DNA from: Flavobacterium sp. LC2016-12
GTDB taxonomy: Bacteria; Bacteroidota; Bacteroidia; Flavobacteriales; Flavobacteriaceae
Direction of reading: 5' to 3'
Assembly: GCF_015351595.1 (NCBI RefSeq)
Contig: NZ_JADKPT010000006.1
Location: 248,001-312,000 of the forward strand
Length of the DNA: 64,000 nucleotides
Below are positions 8,159-16,170 of the stretch, piece after piece. The notes below the pieces were generated by a model. The model had not been told where the DNA came from and did no database searches. It was given only the letters and a program-made list of their open reading frames with translations. The number at the start of each line of letters is the position of its first letter. The first letter of the stretch is position 1. A program made the translations under genes and the position numbers.

Positions 8159-8281
8159 GAGGCAAGAAGCAAGAGAATAGACTTTCTTATCCATATACAT
8201 AAAAAAAGAGTCAAGACGAAATTATTAGTCTTGACTCTTTTTTTATTAGATTATCTAAGCTATTCTCTTGCTTCTTGCCTC
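8159..8281. repeat. Long inverted repeat (GAGGCAAGAAGCAAGAG family) around a terminator
   Basis: Two perfect 22-base complementary arms (8159-8180 and 8260-8281) enclose a second hairpin at 8201-8244. The arm consists of the word GAGGCAAGA(A/C)GCAAGAG, which recurs unpaired at 41549. Confidence 0.75.
8201..8244. terminator. Bidirectional intrinsic terminator between gpsA and the convergent hypothetical gene
   Basis: Perfect 17-base arms (8201-8217, 8228-8244; core AGAGTCAAGAC) have A/T tracts on both outer sides, fitting convergent gpsA and the 8296-8703 gene. Confidence 0.88.
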
Positions 8282-8295
8282 TTTCCTCTTGTTTC

Positions 8296-8703
8296 TTACT
8301 TCACCATAACCCCCTCAACAAACAAAATCGGCACTTCTTCAGTATCATTTTCGTTGATTAGATTTGATTTGAAGATGAATTTCTTGTCGTATAAAGTGTT
8401 TCCGATGAAGAAAGTCACCATAAATTCATTATTTAAAACCAAAAGACTTTTCTCTATCATTTCGATTTTAACTACAGAAACAGCCGGAACCTCAACAAAG
8501 GCATGACGTAACACAGAAGTTTTCTTCATTTCGCCATCAATTGTTCCAAACGCTTTTGAAACAACCATAACGCTGTCTAAATTAAAGTCACTATCGTTTA
8601 CCAGGTAGGCATACCATACTTTTTCCATAAAATCGTCACTCCACTCCTGGACAGCGGCAAGGAATACGTTTTCTACTTCTGGAATTGTTATATCTTTTTT
8701 CAT
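8296..8703 (-). CDS. Conserved hypothetical protein
   Basis: From the ATG at 8703 the product is 135 residues (MKKDITIPEVENVF...); a longer form begins with a TTG at 8712 and is less likely. No signal peptide, membrane segment or known motif was recognised. It is a compact mixed alpha/beta sequence with a hydrophobic, possibly beta-rich second half (VPAVSVVKIEMIEKSLLVLN). It lies 77 bases downstream of pheS on the same strand with an inverted repeat between them, so it may be co-transcribed with pheS. Function is unknown. Confidence 0.75.
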   Translation of the reverse strand: MKKDITIPEVENVFLAAVQEWSDDFMEKVWYAYLVNDSDFNLDSVMVVSKAFGTIDGEMKKTSVLRHAFVEVPAVSVVKIEMIEKSLLVLNNEFMVTFFIGNTLYDKKFIFKSNLINENDTEEVPILFVEGVMVK

Positions 8704-8720
8704 ATTAGTCAAAAGTTTAA

Positions 8721-8777
8721 AAGTCGAAAAGTCGAAAGTCCCAAACTTTGAGACTTTCGACTTTTGACTTTCGACTT
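8721..8777. repeat. Inverted word repeat (AAAGTCGAAAAGTCGAAAGTC family)
   Basis: The left part (8721-8740) and right part (8752-8777) consist of AAGTCGAAA words in opposite orientations and form a stable hairpin between pheS and the downstream hypothetical gene. Confidence 0.65.
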
Positions 8778-8780
8778 AAA

Positions 8781-9800
8781 TTATATATTTGCTTTAAATT
8801 GCTCTAAGAAACGAACGTCATTTTCGTAAAACATACGGATATCACCAATTTGATATAGTAACATTGCGATACGTTCTACTCCCATTCCGAAAGCAAAACC
8901 GTTGAATTCATCGGGATTGATGTCACAGTTTTTAAGAACGTTTGGATCAACCATTCCGCAGCCTCCAATTTCTAACCAGCCCGTTCCTTTTGTGATACGG
9001 TAATCGGTTTCTGTTTTCAGCCCCCAATAAATATCAATTTCAGCACTTGGCTCTGTAAATGGAAAGTATGACGGACGCAAACGAATCTTAGATTTTCCGA
9101 ACATTTCTTTAGTAAAATAAAGTAACGTTTGTTTCAAATCAGCAAAAGAAACATCTTTGTCAATGTACAAACCTTCAACCTGATGAAAAATACAGTGCGA
9201 ACGAGACGAAATAGCTTCGTTACGAAATACACGTCCCGGAGAAATAGTACGAATAGGCGGTTTATTGTTTTCCATGTAACGTACCTGAACAGATGATGTA
9301 TGCGTACGCAACAGCACATCAGGATTCGTCTGAATGAAAAAAGTATCCTGCATATCACGCGCCGGATGGTATTCCGGCAAGTTTAATGCGGTAAAATTAT
9401 GCCAGTCGTCTTCTATTTCAGGACCTTCAGAAACATTAAAACCAATATTGGCAAAAATATCTATAATTTGATTTTTTACAATAGAAATAGGATGACGCGA
9501 ACCAATTATTACAGGTTCAGCAGATCTGGTTAAATCGCCAAATATACCTTTTGTCTCCTGTTTGCTTTCCAGCTCTTCCTGAATAACTCTTACTTTTTCT
9601 TCAGCAACGGTTTTTAAAGTATTTATTACCTGCCCAAAATCTTTTTTCTGGTCATTCGGAATATTTTTAAACTCTGTAAAAAGTTCTTTTAATAACCCTT
9701 TACTACCTAAATATTTAATTCGGAACTGCTCTAAAGATTCTTTATTTTTATCATTAAAGGCTTTGGCTTCCTCTATATGCTGTTTTATCTTGTCTATCAT
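8781..9800 (-). CDS. pheS: Phenylalanine-tRNA ligase alpha subunit
   Basis: The 339-residue class II synthetase subunit activates phenylalanine. Motif 1 lies near [15 protein letters not shown], the motif 2 region includes [10 protein letters not shown] and [19 protein letters not shown], and motif 3 is [20 protein letters not shown]. The N-terminal coiled-coil for tRNA binding (about 1-85) is present. Length is standard. The beta subunit gene pheT is not adjacent, which is usual in this phylum. A -7 box lies 23 bases upstream. Confidence 0.97.
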   Translation of the reverse strand: MIDKIKQHIEEAKAFNDKNKESLEQFRIKYLGSKGLLKELFTEFKNIPNDQKKDFGQVINTLKTVAEEKVRVIQEELESKQETKGIFGDLTRSAEPVIIGSRHPISIVKNQIIDIFANIGFNVSEGPEIEDDWHNFTALNLPEYHPARDMQDTFFIQTNPDVLLRTHTSSVQVRYMENNKPPIRTISPGRVFRNEAISSRSHCIFHQVEGLYIDKDVSFADLKQTLLYFTKEMFGKSKIRLRPSYFPFTEPSAEIDIYWGLKTETDYRITKGTGWLEIGGCGMVDPNVLKNCDINPDEFNGFAFGMGVERIAMLLYQIGDIRMFYENDVRFLEQFKANI

Positions 9801-9822
9801 TTTCCTTCAATAATTGAGAATA

Positions 9823-9830
9823 CAAATTTA
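9823..9830 (-). promoter_or_regulatory. -7 box for pheS
   Basis: Minus-strand TAAATTTG matches TAnnTTTG, 23 bases before the pheS ATG. Confidence 0.55.
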
Positions 9831-9899
9831 AGTAAAAAAGTGAGATGTTAAAGGTTAGAAGTTATAACTATTTGGAAAGTTTGTTACTATTTTCAAACC

Positions 9900-9934
9900 A
9901 AAATCTAAAATCTACACTCTAAAATCTAAAATTC
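9900..9934. repeat. AAATCTAAAATCTA word repeat, 3' flank of the 118-residue gene
   Basis: Iterated AAAATCTAAAATCTA words end at the stop codon of the 9935-10291 gene. The complementary words sit beyond its start at 10301-10380, so the gene is bracketed by an inverted pair. Confidence 0.6.
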
Positions 9935-10291
9935 TTACTCTATAACTTCTCTTTCTAAAAAATAATTCACGATCGCTTCTTTCATCAAAACGGATTGTTC
10001 CCCTGCTTTTAAAGGCGGTAATTCTTCTTTTACTCTGTAATGCGGCCATCCGTCTTCATCAAAATACTCAAATTCATAGAATCCGTAAGGTTCTAATAAT
10101 CGGCAAATGGCGATGTGCATTAAGTTTAATTTTTCATCTTTTTTAAATTCGCGATGCACTTTTCCGAGTTCCTGAACTCCGATTAAGTAAATAATGGCAT
10201 CTAAATCTAAGTCTTCCCCTTGCGAAAACTGATTGGATAGTATATCGACGAGCTTTTCCCAACGCTCTTTTAATTGTGTATCTCTGGACAT
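9935..10291 (-). CDS. Conserved hypothetical protein
   Basis: A 118-residue acidic cytoplasmic protein with no signal peptide or membrane segment. Notable stretches are ERWEKLVDILSNQF, LDAIIYLIGVQELGK and a tail GFYEFEYFDEDGWPHYRV. I do not recognise a named domain. The order pheS, this gene, cvpA seems conserved among flavobacteria as I recall, which supports it being real. Its likely promoter lies at 10389-10396, giving a leader that contains a word-repeat hairpin. Function is unknown. Confidence 0.82.
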   Translation of the reverse strand: MSRDTQLKERWEKLVDILSNQFSQGEDLDLDAIIYLIGVQELGKVHREFKKDEKLNLMHIAICRLLEPYGFYEFEYFDEDGWPHYRVKEELPPLKAGEQSVLMKEAIVNYFLEREVIE

Positions 10292-10300
10292 TTTTAATTT

Positions 10301-10380
10301 ATGATTTTAGATTTTAGATTTTAGATTGCAGAATGATTTAAAGATTTTTAATCTAAAATCTACAATCTTAATTCTAAAAT
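10301..10380. repeat. ATTTTAGATTTTAGATT word repeat hairpin in the leader of the 118-residue gene
   Basis: GATTTTAGATTTTAGATT words (10301-10326) face AATCTAAAATCTACAATC words (10350-10380) and can pair. The hairpin lies between the -7 box at 10389-10396 and the start codon at 10291. Confidence 0.65.
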
Positions 10381-10388
10381 TATTGTTA

Positions 10389-10396
10389 CAAAGATA
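10389..10396 (-). promoter_or_regulatory. -7 box for the 118-residue gene
   Basis: Minus-strand TATCTTTG, the same variant as at yicC and lepA, about 98 bases upstream of the start. Confidence 0.5.
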
Positions 10397-10501
10397 CGGA
10401 CTTCAAATCCAATGACATTAAAAAATAAAACAACAGAAAATAAAAACCTTTGCCCCTTTGCATCTCTGTACCTCTGTGTCTTAATAAACAGATAATTCTT
10501 T

Positions 10502-10509
10502 TATATTTG
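10502..10509 (+). promoter_or_regulatory. -7 box for cvpA
   Basis: TATATTTG followed by CGCC, 23 bases before the ATG at 10533. Confidence 0.6.
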
Positions 10510-10532
10510 CGCCTCAATAAAACAACAGACAT

Positions 10533-11084
10533 ATGAGTTTTTTCGATATGATTTTTGGGGCACTTTTGGCTTTTAGTTTGTACAAAGGTTTTAAAAATGG
10601 GCTTTTCGTAGAAGTTGCTTCTTTTATTTCATTATTGCTGGGAATTTACATCGCGATTAAATTTTCTTCTTTGATGAAAGAAATAATCATGAAACATGTT
10701 TCCTGGAATCCAAACACGATTCAGATAACTGCCTTTATTCTGACTTTTATTCTGGTTGTAATTGGGGTTTATTTCTTAGCAAAAATCCTTACCGGAATTG
10801 CCGATTTCGCTTTCTTGGGCCTACCTAATAAACTTGGCGGAGCTTTTTTCAGAGTTTTGAAAACCATTTTGATTATGAGTGTTTTTATTGCTCTTTTTGA
10901 GAAAATAAACTTCAATAATACTTTTGCGAAAAAAGAAACTTTAGATAAATCTATTTTTTATAATCCGGTAAAAAAAGTGGCAGCTTTTGTGTATCCGTCT
11001 ATTGAAAAATGGTATGAATCTTTTAAAGAAGAACATGCTAAAGATTCTGAGAAAAAATCCACAGAAACTTCTGAAAATGAATAA
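10533..11084 (+). CDS. cvpA: CvpA family membrane protein
   Basis: The 183-residue inner-membrane protein has about four transmembrane helices (roughly residues 5-20, 27-45, 64-85, 104-122) and a charged C-terminal tail rich in K, E and S. The N-terminal region FFDMIFGALLAFSLYKGFKN and the GLPNKLGGAFFRVLKT motif are characteristic of the CvpA (colicin V production) family. These proteins are linked to envelope homeostasis and, in enterobacteria, to colicin V export; the biochemical role is not settled. A -7 box 23 bases upstream fixes the start. Confidence 0.9.
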   Translation: MSFFDMIFGALLAFSLYKGFKNGLFVEVASFISLLLGIYIAIKFSSLMKEIIMKHVSWNPNTIQITAFILTFILVVIGVYFLAKILTGIADFAFLGLPNKLGGAFFRVLKTILIMSVFIALFEKINFNNTFAKKETLDKSIFYNPVKKVAAFVYPSIEKWYESFKEEHAKDSEKKSTETSENE

Positions 11085-11088
11085 TTAT

Positions 11089-11246
11089 TCCCAGAGGGAC
11101 AACATATTTATAGGAATTTACGAATACAGCTGGCAGAAACCCCATCGGGGTGGCACTTTCTAATTGTAAGAATCAATATGTCGCTCCGCTGGAGCTTTAT
11201 TTCCGTTAATATTCTAATTGCTATAAACATATCGCTCCGCTGGAGT
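11089..11246. repeat. Cluster of four short palindromic repeat units
   Basis: Four units lie in a row: TCCCAGAGGGA (11089-11099), ACCCCATCGGGGT (11139-11151), GCTCCGCTGGAGC (11183-11195) and its near copy at 11233-11245. Each is a 4-6 bp stem with a 3-base loop. Units 3 and 4 share the context ATATCGCTCC or ATGTCGCTCC. The same kind of element occurs at 13749-13914 and 26200-26346. Confidence 0.65.
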
Positions 11247-11257
11247 TCAGTAACAAC

Positions 11258-11291
11258 AAAACCTAACAGGTTTTAAAAACCTGTTAGGTTT
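11258..11291. terminator. Hairpin terminator at the 3' end of the PUL
   Basis: Fifteen-base complementary arms with core CCTAACAGGTTT flank a short TAAA loop. The element lies just beyond the GH95 stop codon and converges with cvpA. A near-identical hairpin lies inside the PUL at 23914-23940. Confidence 0.75.
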
Positions 11292-11316
11292 GACAAAGAT
11301 TGTATCTAGAACTATT

Positions 11317-13725
11317 TTACCAGTTTATTTCTAATTTCTCTCCTTTTTTCAATGTGATATCTTGCTTTTTATCACCATTGATTAAACTTGTTTTTCCACC
11401 ATTTTTAGAAAATACAGTTACTTTTTTAAGTAATTTATTTTCCCATTCCATCTCAATTTCAAATCCGCCACGGGAGCAGATTCCTTTTACAGCTCCGGTT
11501 TCCCAAGCATCAGGTAAAGCGGGCAATAATCTGATTTCGTTTTCATCAGATTGCACTAACATTTCTGCAACGGCTGCGGCTCCGCCAAAATTACCATCGA
11601 TTTGAAATGGGGGATGCGCATCGAATAAATTCGGGTATGTTCCTCCTCCTCGTCTTGGTTTTTCGGTTTTCTTTCCGTCCGGATCGACGTAGCGAAGTAA
11701 TTCTCTGTACATTTTATAAGCACGATTTCCGTCCCAAAGTCTTGCCCAAAGATTAATTCTCCAGCCTTTTGACCAACCTGTGGTTTCATCGCCTTTTATT
11801 TCGAGTGTTTTTCTGGATGCTGCAGCTAAATCTGGTGTTTTCTCAGGTGTAATTTGATCACCTGGAAAGAGTCCGAATAGCTGTGATTGATGACGGTGTT
11901 TAGGATCTTCGTCATTCCAGTCAAAATACCATTCCTGTAAATTTCCTTTTTTACCCACTTGATACGGATAAAATTTAGAAAGTGCTGTTTCGAGTTTTGT
12001 TCTGAAAGCTGAATCAATGTTTAAAACTTTTGAAGCCTTAATAGTTTTATCAAAACATTCTCTAATCATGGCTAAATCTGCCGTTCCACCGTACATTGTT
12101 GCTCCAATATAACCGTCTGGTGCAATAAATTTATTTTCAGGTGAAGTTGACGGAGATGTAATTAATTTTCCGTTTTTATCTGTGATCATCCATCTCAGAA
12201 AGAATTCAGATGCGCCTTTCATGATTGGATAACCTTCATTTTTCAGGTAATTTTTATCTTGTGTAAAAACATAATGTTCCCAAATATGCGTACTCAGCCA
12301 GGCACCGGATAATGGCCAGCAGGCCCAGCTTGGATCATCGTTTCCGAAAGTTCCAACCGGATTTGTCATTGCCCAAATATCAGAGTTGTGTGCCGAAGCC
12401 CAGCCTTCATTTACGCCATAAAATGTCTTTGCCGTAACTTTTCCGGTTACGGAAAGATTTTTAATAAAAGATAAAAGCGGCAAATGCATTTCTGAAAGAT
12501 TGGTGTTTTCGGCTAGCCAATAATTCTCTTCCACATTGATATTCATAGTGTAATTACTGCTCCAGGGCGGGTTTAAATGCGGATTCCAAATTCCTTGTAA
12601 ATTTGCCGGAACGCCCATTGTTCTTGAACTGCTGATCAATAAATAACGTCCAAAATTGAAATACAAAATCTCCAGATTTTTATCTTCTTTTCCTTCTGAA
12701 TATCTAAGTAATCTTTCGTCTGTTGGCAAATCCGGAGCGGCTGTTTTGCCTAAATCCAAATTGACACGATTGTAGAATTTTTGATAATCTGTTATATGAG
12801 ATTCTTTTAATTTATCGAATGGTGTTGCTAATGCTTTGTTCAAGTGTTGCGATGCAATTGCGATATCGTCTAAGCCTTCTGTTGCAGGATTTTTATCAAA
12901 ACCATTAAAACTTGTTGCCACAGAAACATAAATAATAGCTTCTGTCGCGTCTTTTAAACTTATAGATTCTCTTGAACTTGTAATTTTCCCGTCCGTTTTT
13001 TTGATTTGGACTAAAGTTGTAAACCGTGTTCCTCTTTCTTTTACTTCCAGATATTTTGGTAAAACTGTATATCCCGGATTTTCATGAATTGGCGCAGTAC
13101 CTGTCATTACCAGGATATTATTTCTTACTTCAACATTTGACTTTAGTAAACTCTTTAAATTAATGTCAAAATTTAAAGCGCCTTTTTGATCACTTGTCAA
13201 TTTGATTACCATTATTTGATCTGGAGCCGAGACAAAATATTCACGGGTATATTTTATGCCAGCCATTTCGTAGCTTACTTTTGATATTGCATTCGAAATA
13301 TCCAGTTCCCGACGATAATTTACTGCTTTCCCTTTTTCAGTATTATTGATTTCTAAAGTCCCTAAAGGCGCAAAAGACTCGGAGTTTTTACCCTGAACTT
13401 TTTTGTTTAATTCGTCTGCCAGTTTGTAATTTTCATTTTTTAAAGCTTCACGAATGGCCAGAATATTTTTGTAGGCTTCCGGATTCATTTTGGCATTTAC
13501 GGGTTCACCCGACCAAAGCGTTGCATCGTTAAGATAGATTTTATCTGAATTGGCGCCACCAAAAACAGTTGCTCCCATTTTTCCGTTTCCTAAAACAAGG
13601 CTTTCCTCAAAAAATTCAGCGGGTTGATTGTACCATAAAACATGATTGGATTGTGCGTTTGCATTTTTACAGAACAATGTGACTAGTAAAATGAAAAATG
13701 TTTTTTTTGTGAGGTTTGCGTTCAT
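11317..13725 (-). CDS. GH95 family alpha-L-fucosidase / alpha-L-galactosidase
   Basis: The 802-residue exported enzyme (signal peptide 1-24, ending NANAQ) belongs to glycoside hydrolase family 95. The N-terminal beta domain starts with LVLGNGKMGATVFGG. Catalytic-region motifs are present: MNINVEENYW (family asparagines), TSPSTSPENKF (general-acid glutamate) and QIDGNFGGAAAVAEML (aspartate). GH95 inverting enzymes remove terminal alpha-1,2-L-fucose or L-galactose, as on xyloglucan side chains. It is the last gene of the PUL and is separated from the esterase gene by a 371-base repeat-filled gap, so it may have joined the operon later. Likely periplasmic. Confidence 0.93.
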   Translation of the reverse strand: MNANLTKKTFFILLVTLFCKNANAQSNHVLWYNQPAEFFEESLVLGNGKMGATVFGGANSDKIYLNDATLWSGEPVNAKMNPEAYKNILAIREALKNENYKLADELNKKVQGKNSESFAPLGTLEINNTEKGKAVNYRRELDISNAISKVSYEMAGIKYTREYFVSAPDQIMVIKLTSDQKGALNFDINLKSLLKSNVEVRNNILVMTGTAPIHENPGYTVLPKYLEVKERGTRFTTLVQIKKTDGKITSSRESISLKDATEAIIYVSVATSFNGFDKNPATEGLDDIAIASQHLNKALATPFDKLKESHITDYQKFYNRVNLDLGKTAAPDLPTDERLLRYSEGKEDKNLEILYFNFGRYLLISSSRTMGVPANLQGIWNPHLNPPWSSNYTMNINVEENYWLAENTNLSEMHLPLLSFIKNLSVTGKVTAKTFYGVNEGWASAHNSDIWAMTNPVGTFGNDDPSWACWPLSGAWLSTHIWEHYVFTQDKNYLKNEGYPIMKGASEFFLRWMITDKNGKLITSPSTSPENKFIAPDGYIGATMYGGTADLAMIRECFDKTIKASKVLNIDSAFRTKLETALSKFYPYQVGKKGNLQEWYFDWNDEDPKHRHQSQLFGLFPGDQITPEKTPDLAAASRKTLEIKGDETTGWSKGWRINLWARLWDGNRAYKMYRELLRYVDPDGKKTEKPRRGGGTYPNLFDAHPPFQIDGNFGGAAAVAEMLVQSDENEIRLLPALPDAWETGAVKGICSRGGFEIEMEWENKLLKKVTVFSKNGGKTSLINGDKKQDITLKKGEKLEINW

Positions 13726-13748
13726 TTTTGTTGCGTTTAAAATATGTC

Positions 13749-13914
13749 GCTCCTGCGGAGCTTTATGCTGATGTTCCTTTTTTTACCAACGGATTTATCC
13801 CGAAGCCTCGGGATTGCTACCAACATTTCGTTCCTATGGAACTATTTATGGTGGTGTTCACTTTTCATCAACGGATTTACATCCGTCGCTACCGATATTT
13901 CGTTCCTATGGAAC
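13749..13914. repeat. Cluster of short palindromic repeat units
   Basis: Units are GCTCCTGCGGAGC (13749-13761), ATCCCGAAGCCTCGGGAT (13797-13814), GTTCCTATGGAAC (13830-13842), an ACGGAT/ATCCGT hairpin (13871-13886) and a second GTTCCTATGGAAC (13902-13914). The two GTTCC units are preceded by CTACCAACATTTC and CTACCGATATTTC, a context seen again at 26200-26346. Confidence 0.68.
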
Positions 13915-13973
13915 TATTTTCGATTATAATATATGTTTATCAATTATAAAAATGATATTTTCTTGTTTACCGG

Positions 13974-14094
13974 TCACCCGCGTGAGGGATAGAAGCTGGC
14001 TACCGAAGTAGCGCGGATAGCCCGACCGTACCGAGATAATAAGGCGTATGTACGCAAAGTTTATTTGCCTTATTATCTCGGTACGGTCACGCCC
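13974..14094 (+). ncRNA. Candidate structured RNA element, copy 2 (flavo-1-like)
   Basis: It shares the scaffold of 222-309: CGCGTGAGGGATAG, a hairpin (CTACC/GGTAGC-type, imperfect), GCGCGGATAGCCCG, a long hairpin and ACGCCC. The long hairpin has perfect 22-base arms at 14024-14045 and 14067-14088. It ends three bases from the stop codon of the convergent esterase gene, so it could also act on that transcript's 3' end from the other strand. Confidence 0.5.
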
Positions 14095-14096
14095 AA

Positions 14097-16046
14097 CTAT
14101 TTACTAACCTTATACGTCTCATTTGCTGTAATCATTTCCCAATTATCTGTTCTGAAAGGCGATGCCGGGAATTTTTCTTTGTTGAAAAGATTGATTTCTG
14201 TGTCATCATCTGCCCAACCGTAGTGAACAGCAACCGGATTTGGAACATTTTCGCTTGAAACGATTATTTTGTTGTCTTTAATTATCGCTTTCGCGGAATG
14301 AAAAACTTTGTCGGCACCTGCGATTTCGAAGCCTTTTACGTTTTGCGAATTATCAGAAGCTGATAAACCGCTACCGATGTTATCAAAAGTCAGGATGATC
14401 TGATTTCCTTTTATTTCCTGAGATTTATAGGTTGGTCCGCTGTACACTTGTTTTTTACCGTAAACATTGTTTAAGGCAATTGCAGCCAAACGCAATCCAA
14501 CGTCTTGTTTGTTTGTTGGGTGAATGTCTTTTGCGTTTCCGATATCCGTAGTAACGGCCATTCCGGTGTTTTTCAATTTTAAAGTTTCGGCTTGTGCTTC
14601 GCGAAGTTCTGCCCAACGGCTGCCCACTTTACTGTTCCCTTTGAACTCATCAAAAGTGGATAACTGAACGAAGTAAAAAGGGAAATCGCCCTGATTGAAT
14701 TTTGTTCTCCAATCTGTGATCATTAACGGAAATGCTTTTTTGTATTGATTGGCTCTCCAAACATTGGCTTCGCCCTGATACCATAAAACGCCTTCGATCG
14801 CATACGGAACTAAAGGATTTACCATCGCATTGTACAATAATGACGGATAACTGTTTGGTGATAATGACGTTTTTACGACGATAACTTTGAACTTCCATTT
14901 TCCGTCAAGCGGAATTGTTTTGTTGCCTAAAGTTAATTTTAAATCGGCTGCATCTCCGTAGATTCCGCCGCCGCCACTGTTATCGACAATTCGTACGGCA
15001 ATAACATTTTGTCCTTCTTTTAAGACGTTTGCCGGAACTTCGTAAACCCTTTTGAAGTCCCATTGCGTATTTTTACCGACTTCAATTCCGTTTACGTAAG
15101 TTATATCTTCGTCGTCGATTTTTGAAAGATATAAAGTGGCTTTGTTTTTAATGTCTTCTGCCGAAAGTGTAATGATTTTACGCATCCAGACAATTCCGTC
15201 TAAATCGCCTAACGGTTGATTTTCCCATAAACTTGGCGTATTTAATTCGCCCCAACTTGTATCATTAAATGTTGGTTCTTTGAAGGTGTTTTCGTTTTCT
15301 GTACTTACCGGAGTTCCCTGAATTTTTTCGACTCTTTCTTTCATTTGTCTGGCATACAACTTTGAAATAGAATCGATGTTTAATGTTGGAACATCAGCGA
15401 TCATTGTTTTGAAATCTTCGCTTTTTTGGAAAGCTTCACGGCTTGTCCAGGTTTCAACATTGGTTCCGCCCCAGGAAGTATTGATAATTCCGATTGGAAT
15501 TTTTAATTCGGCATATAATTTTTTAGCAAAATAATACCCAACTGCTGTAAAATTGCCCACTGTTTCTTTGCTTGAAACTTCCCATTTTCCGGCTTTTAGA
15601 TCGTCTTTTGGTTTTCCACTTAAATCCTGCGCTACTCCAAAATGACGAATCATAGGGTAATTGGAATCGGCTATTTCTTTTTCGGCATTCACGGTTTTTG
15701 ATACCTGAAATTCCATGTTAGATTGTCCTGAACAAATCCATACTTCGCCAACTAAAACATCTTTTATGATGATTTTGTTTTTTCCTGTAATGATCAATTC
15801 GAAAGGTCCTCCTGCTTTTTCAGCAGACAATTTTATCATCCATTTTCCATTCTTATCGGCAACTATGGATTTGGTTTGTTTGTTGAAATGCACTTCAACT
15901 TTTTCATTAGCATCAGCCCATCCCCAAACCGGAATTTCTTTATTGCGCTGCAGTACCATTCCGTCAGCAAACAATAACGGCATTTTTACATTGGCATTAG
16001 CTACTATGCTCACCAGCACTAAAAGAAAGGTTATATGTTTTTTCAT
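14097..16046 (-). CDS. Sialate O-acetylesterase-type (CE20-like) carbohydrate acetylesterase
   Basis: The 649-residue exported protein (signal peptide about 1-18) is a SASA/SGNH-type esterase. The nucleophile motif is VWICSGQSNMEF, the oxyanion-region motif INTSWGGTNVETW and LWYQGEANVWR follow, and the C-terminal catalytic DxxH is DIHPTNKQDVG. A jelly-roll insert (about 260-385, with TLYLSKIDDEDITYVNG) splits the esterase fold, as in xyloglucan acetylesterases of family CE20. In this PUL it most likely removes O-acetyl groups from galactosyl residues of xyloglucan. Sialic acid is unlikely because no sialic-acid genes are nearby. Confidence 0.88.
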   Translation of the reverse strand: MKKHITFLLVLVSIVANANVKMPLLFADGMVLQRNKEIPVWGWADANEKVEVHFNKQTKSIVADKNGKWMIKLSAEKAGGPFELIITGKNKIIIKDVLVGEVWICSGQSNMEFQVSKTVNAEKEIADSNYPMIRHFGVAQDLSGKPKDDLKAGKWEVSSKETVGNFTAVGYYFAKKLYAELKIPIGIINTSWGGTNVETWTSREAFQKSEDFKTMIADVPTLNIDSISKLYARQMKERVEKIQGTPVSTENENTFKEPTFNDTSWGELNTPSLWENQPLGDLDGIVWMRKIITLSAEDIKNKATLYLSKIDDEDITYVNGIEVGKNTQWDFKRVYEVPANVLKEGQNVIAVRIVDNSGGGGIYGDAADLKLTLGNKTIPLDGKWKFKVIVVKTSLSPNSYPSLLYNAMVNPLVPYAIEGVLWYQGEANVWRANQYKKAFPLMITDWRTKFNQGDFPFYFVQLSTFDEFKGNSKVGSRWAELREAQAETLKLKNTGMAVTTDIGNAKDIHPTNKQDVGLRLAAIALNNVYGKKQVYSGPTYKSQEIKGNQIILTFDNIGSGLSASDNSQNVKGFEIAGADKVFHSAKAIIKDNKIIVSSENVPNPVAVHYGWADDDTEINLFNKEKFPASPFRTDNWEMITANETYKVSK

Positions 16047-16064
16047 TTTTTTTAGATTTAAATT

Positions 16065-16143
16065 AACCGCAAGGTTCGCTATGAATTACGCAAAGTTCGC
16101 TAAGCTTTGCGCACATGGCGCTTGCTTTGCGAACTTTGCGGTT
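16065..16143. repeat. Inverted word repeat (AACCGCAAAGTTCGC family)
   Basis: Fifteen-base outer arms (16065-16079 and 16129-16143) match with one mismatch. The interior carries more TTTGCG and GTTCGC words in both orientations. It lies in the leader region between the GH5 stop and the esterase start. Confidence 0.65.
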
Positions 16144-16170
16144 CAATCTATGTTATCAAATATATACTTT

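Larger units (their letters stand above)
13726..14096. other. 371-base gene-free spacer between the esterase and GH95 genes
   Basis: It holds a palindromic-unit cluster (13749-13914), an AT-rich stretch and the second structured-RNA-like element (13974-14094). Small overlapping frames here follow the repeats and are not taken as genes. Confidence 0.7.

Noticed and set aside
10445..10485. CCTTTGCCCCTTTGCATCTCTG run as a gene or site
   Set aside because: Only a partial word-repeat run related to the TTTGCG family; no hairpin partner was found in the spacer.
13716..14011. Three overlapping short plus-strand frames of 61-77 residues between the GH95 start and the structured element
   Set aside because: They follow the palindromic repeat units, have no family-like sequence and no promoter, and overlap each other in different frames.
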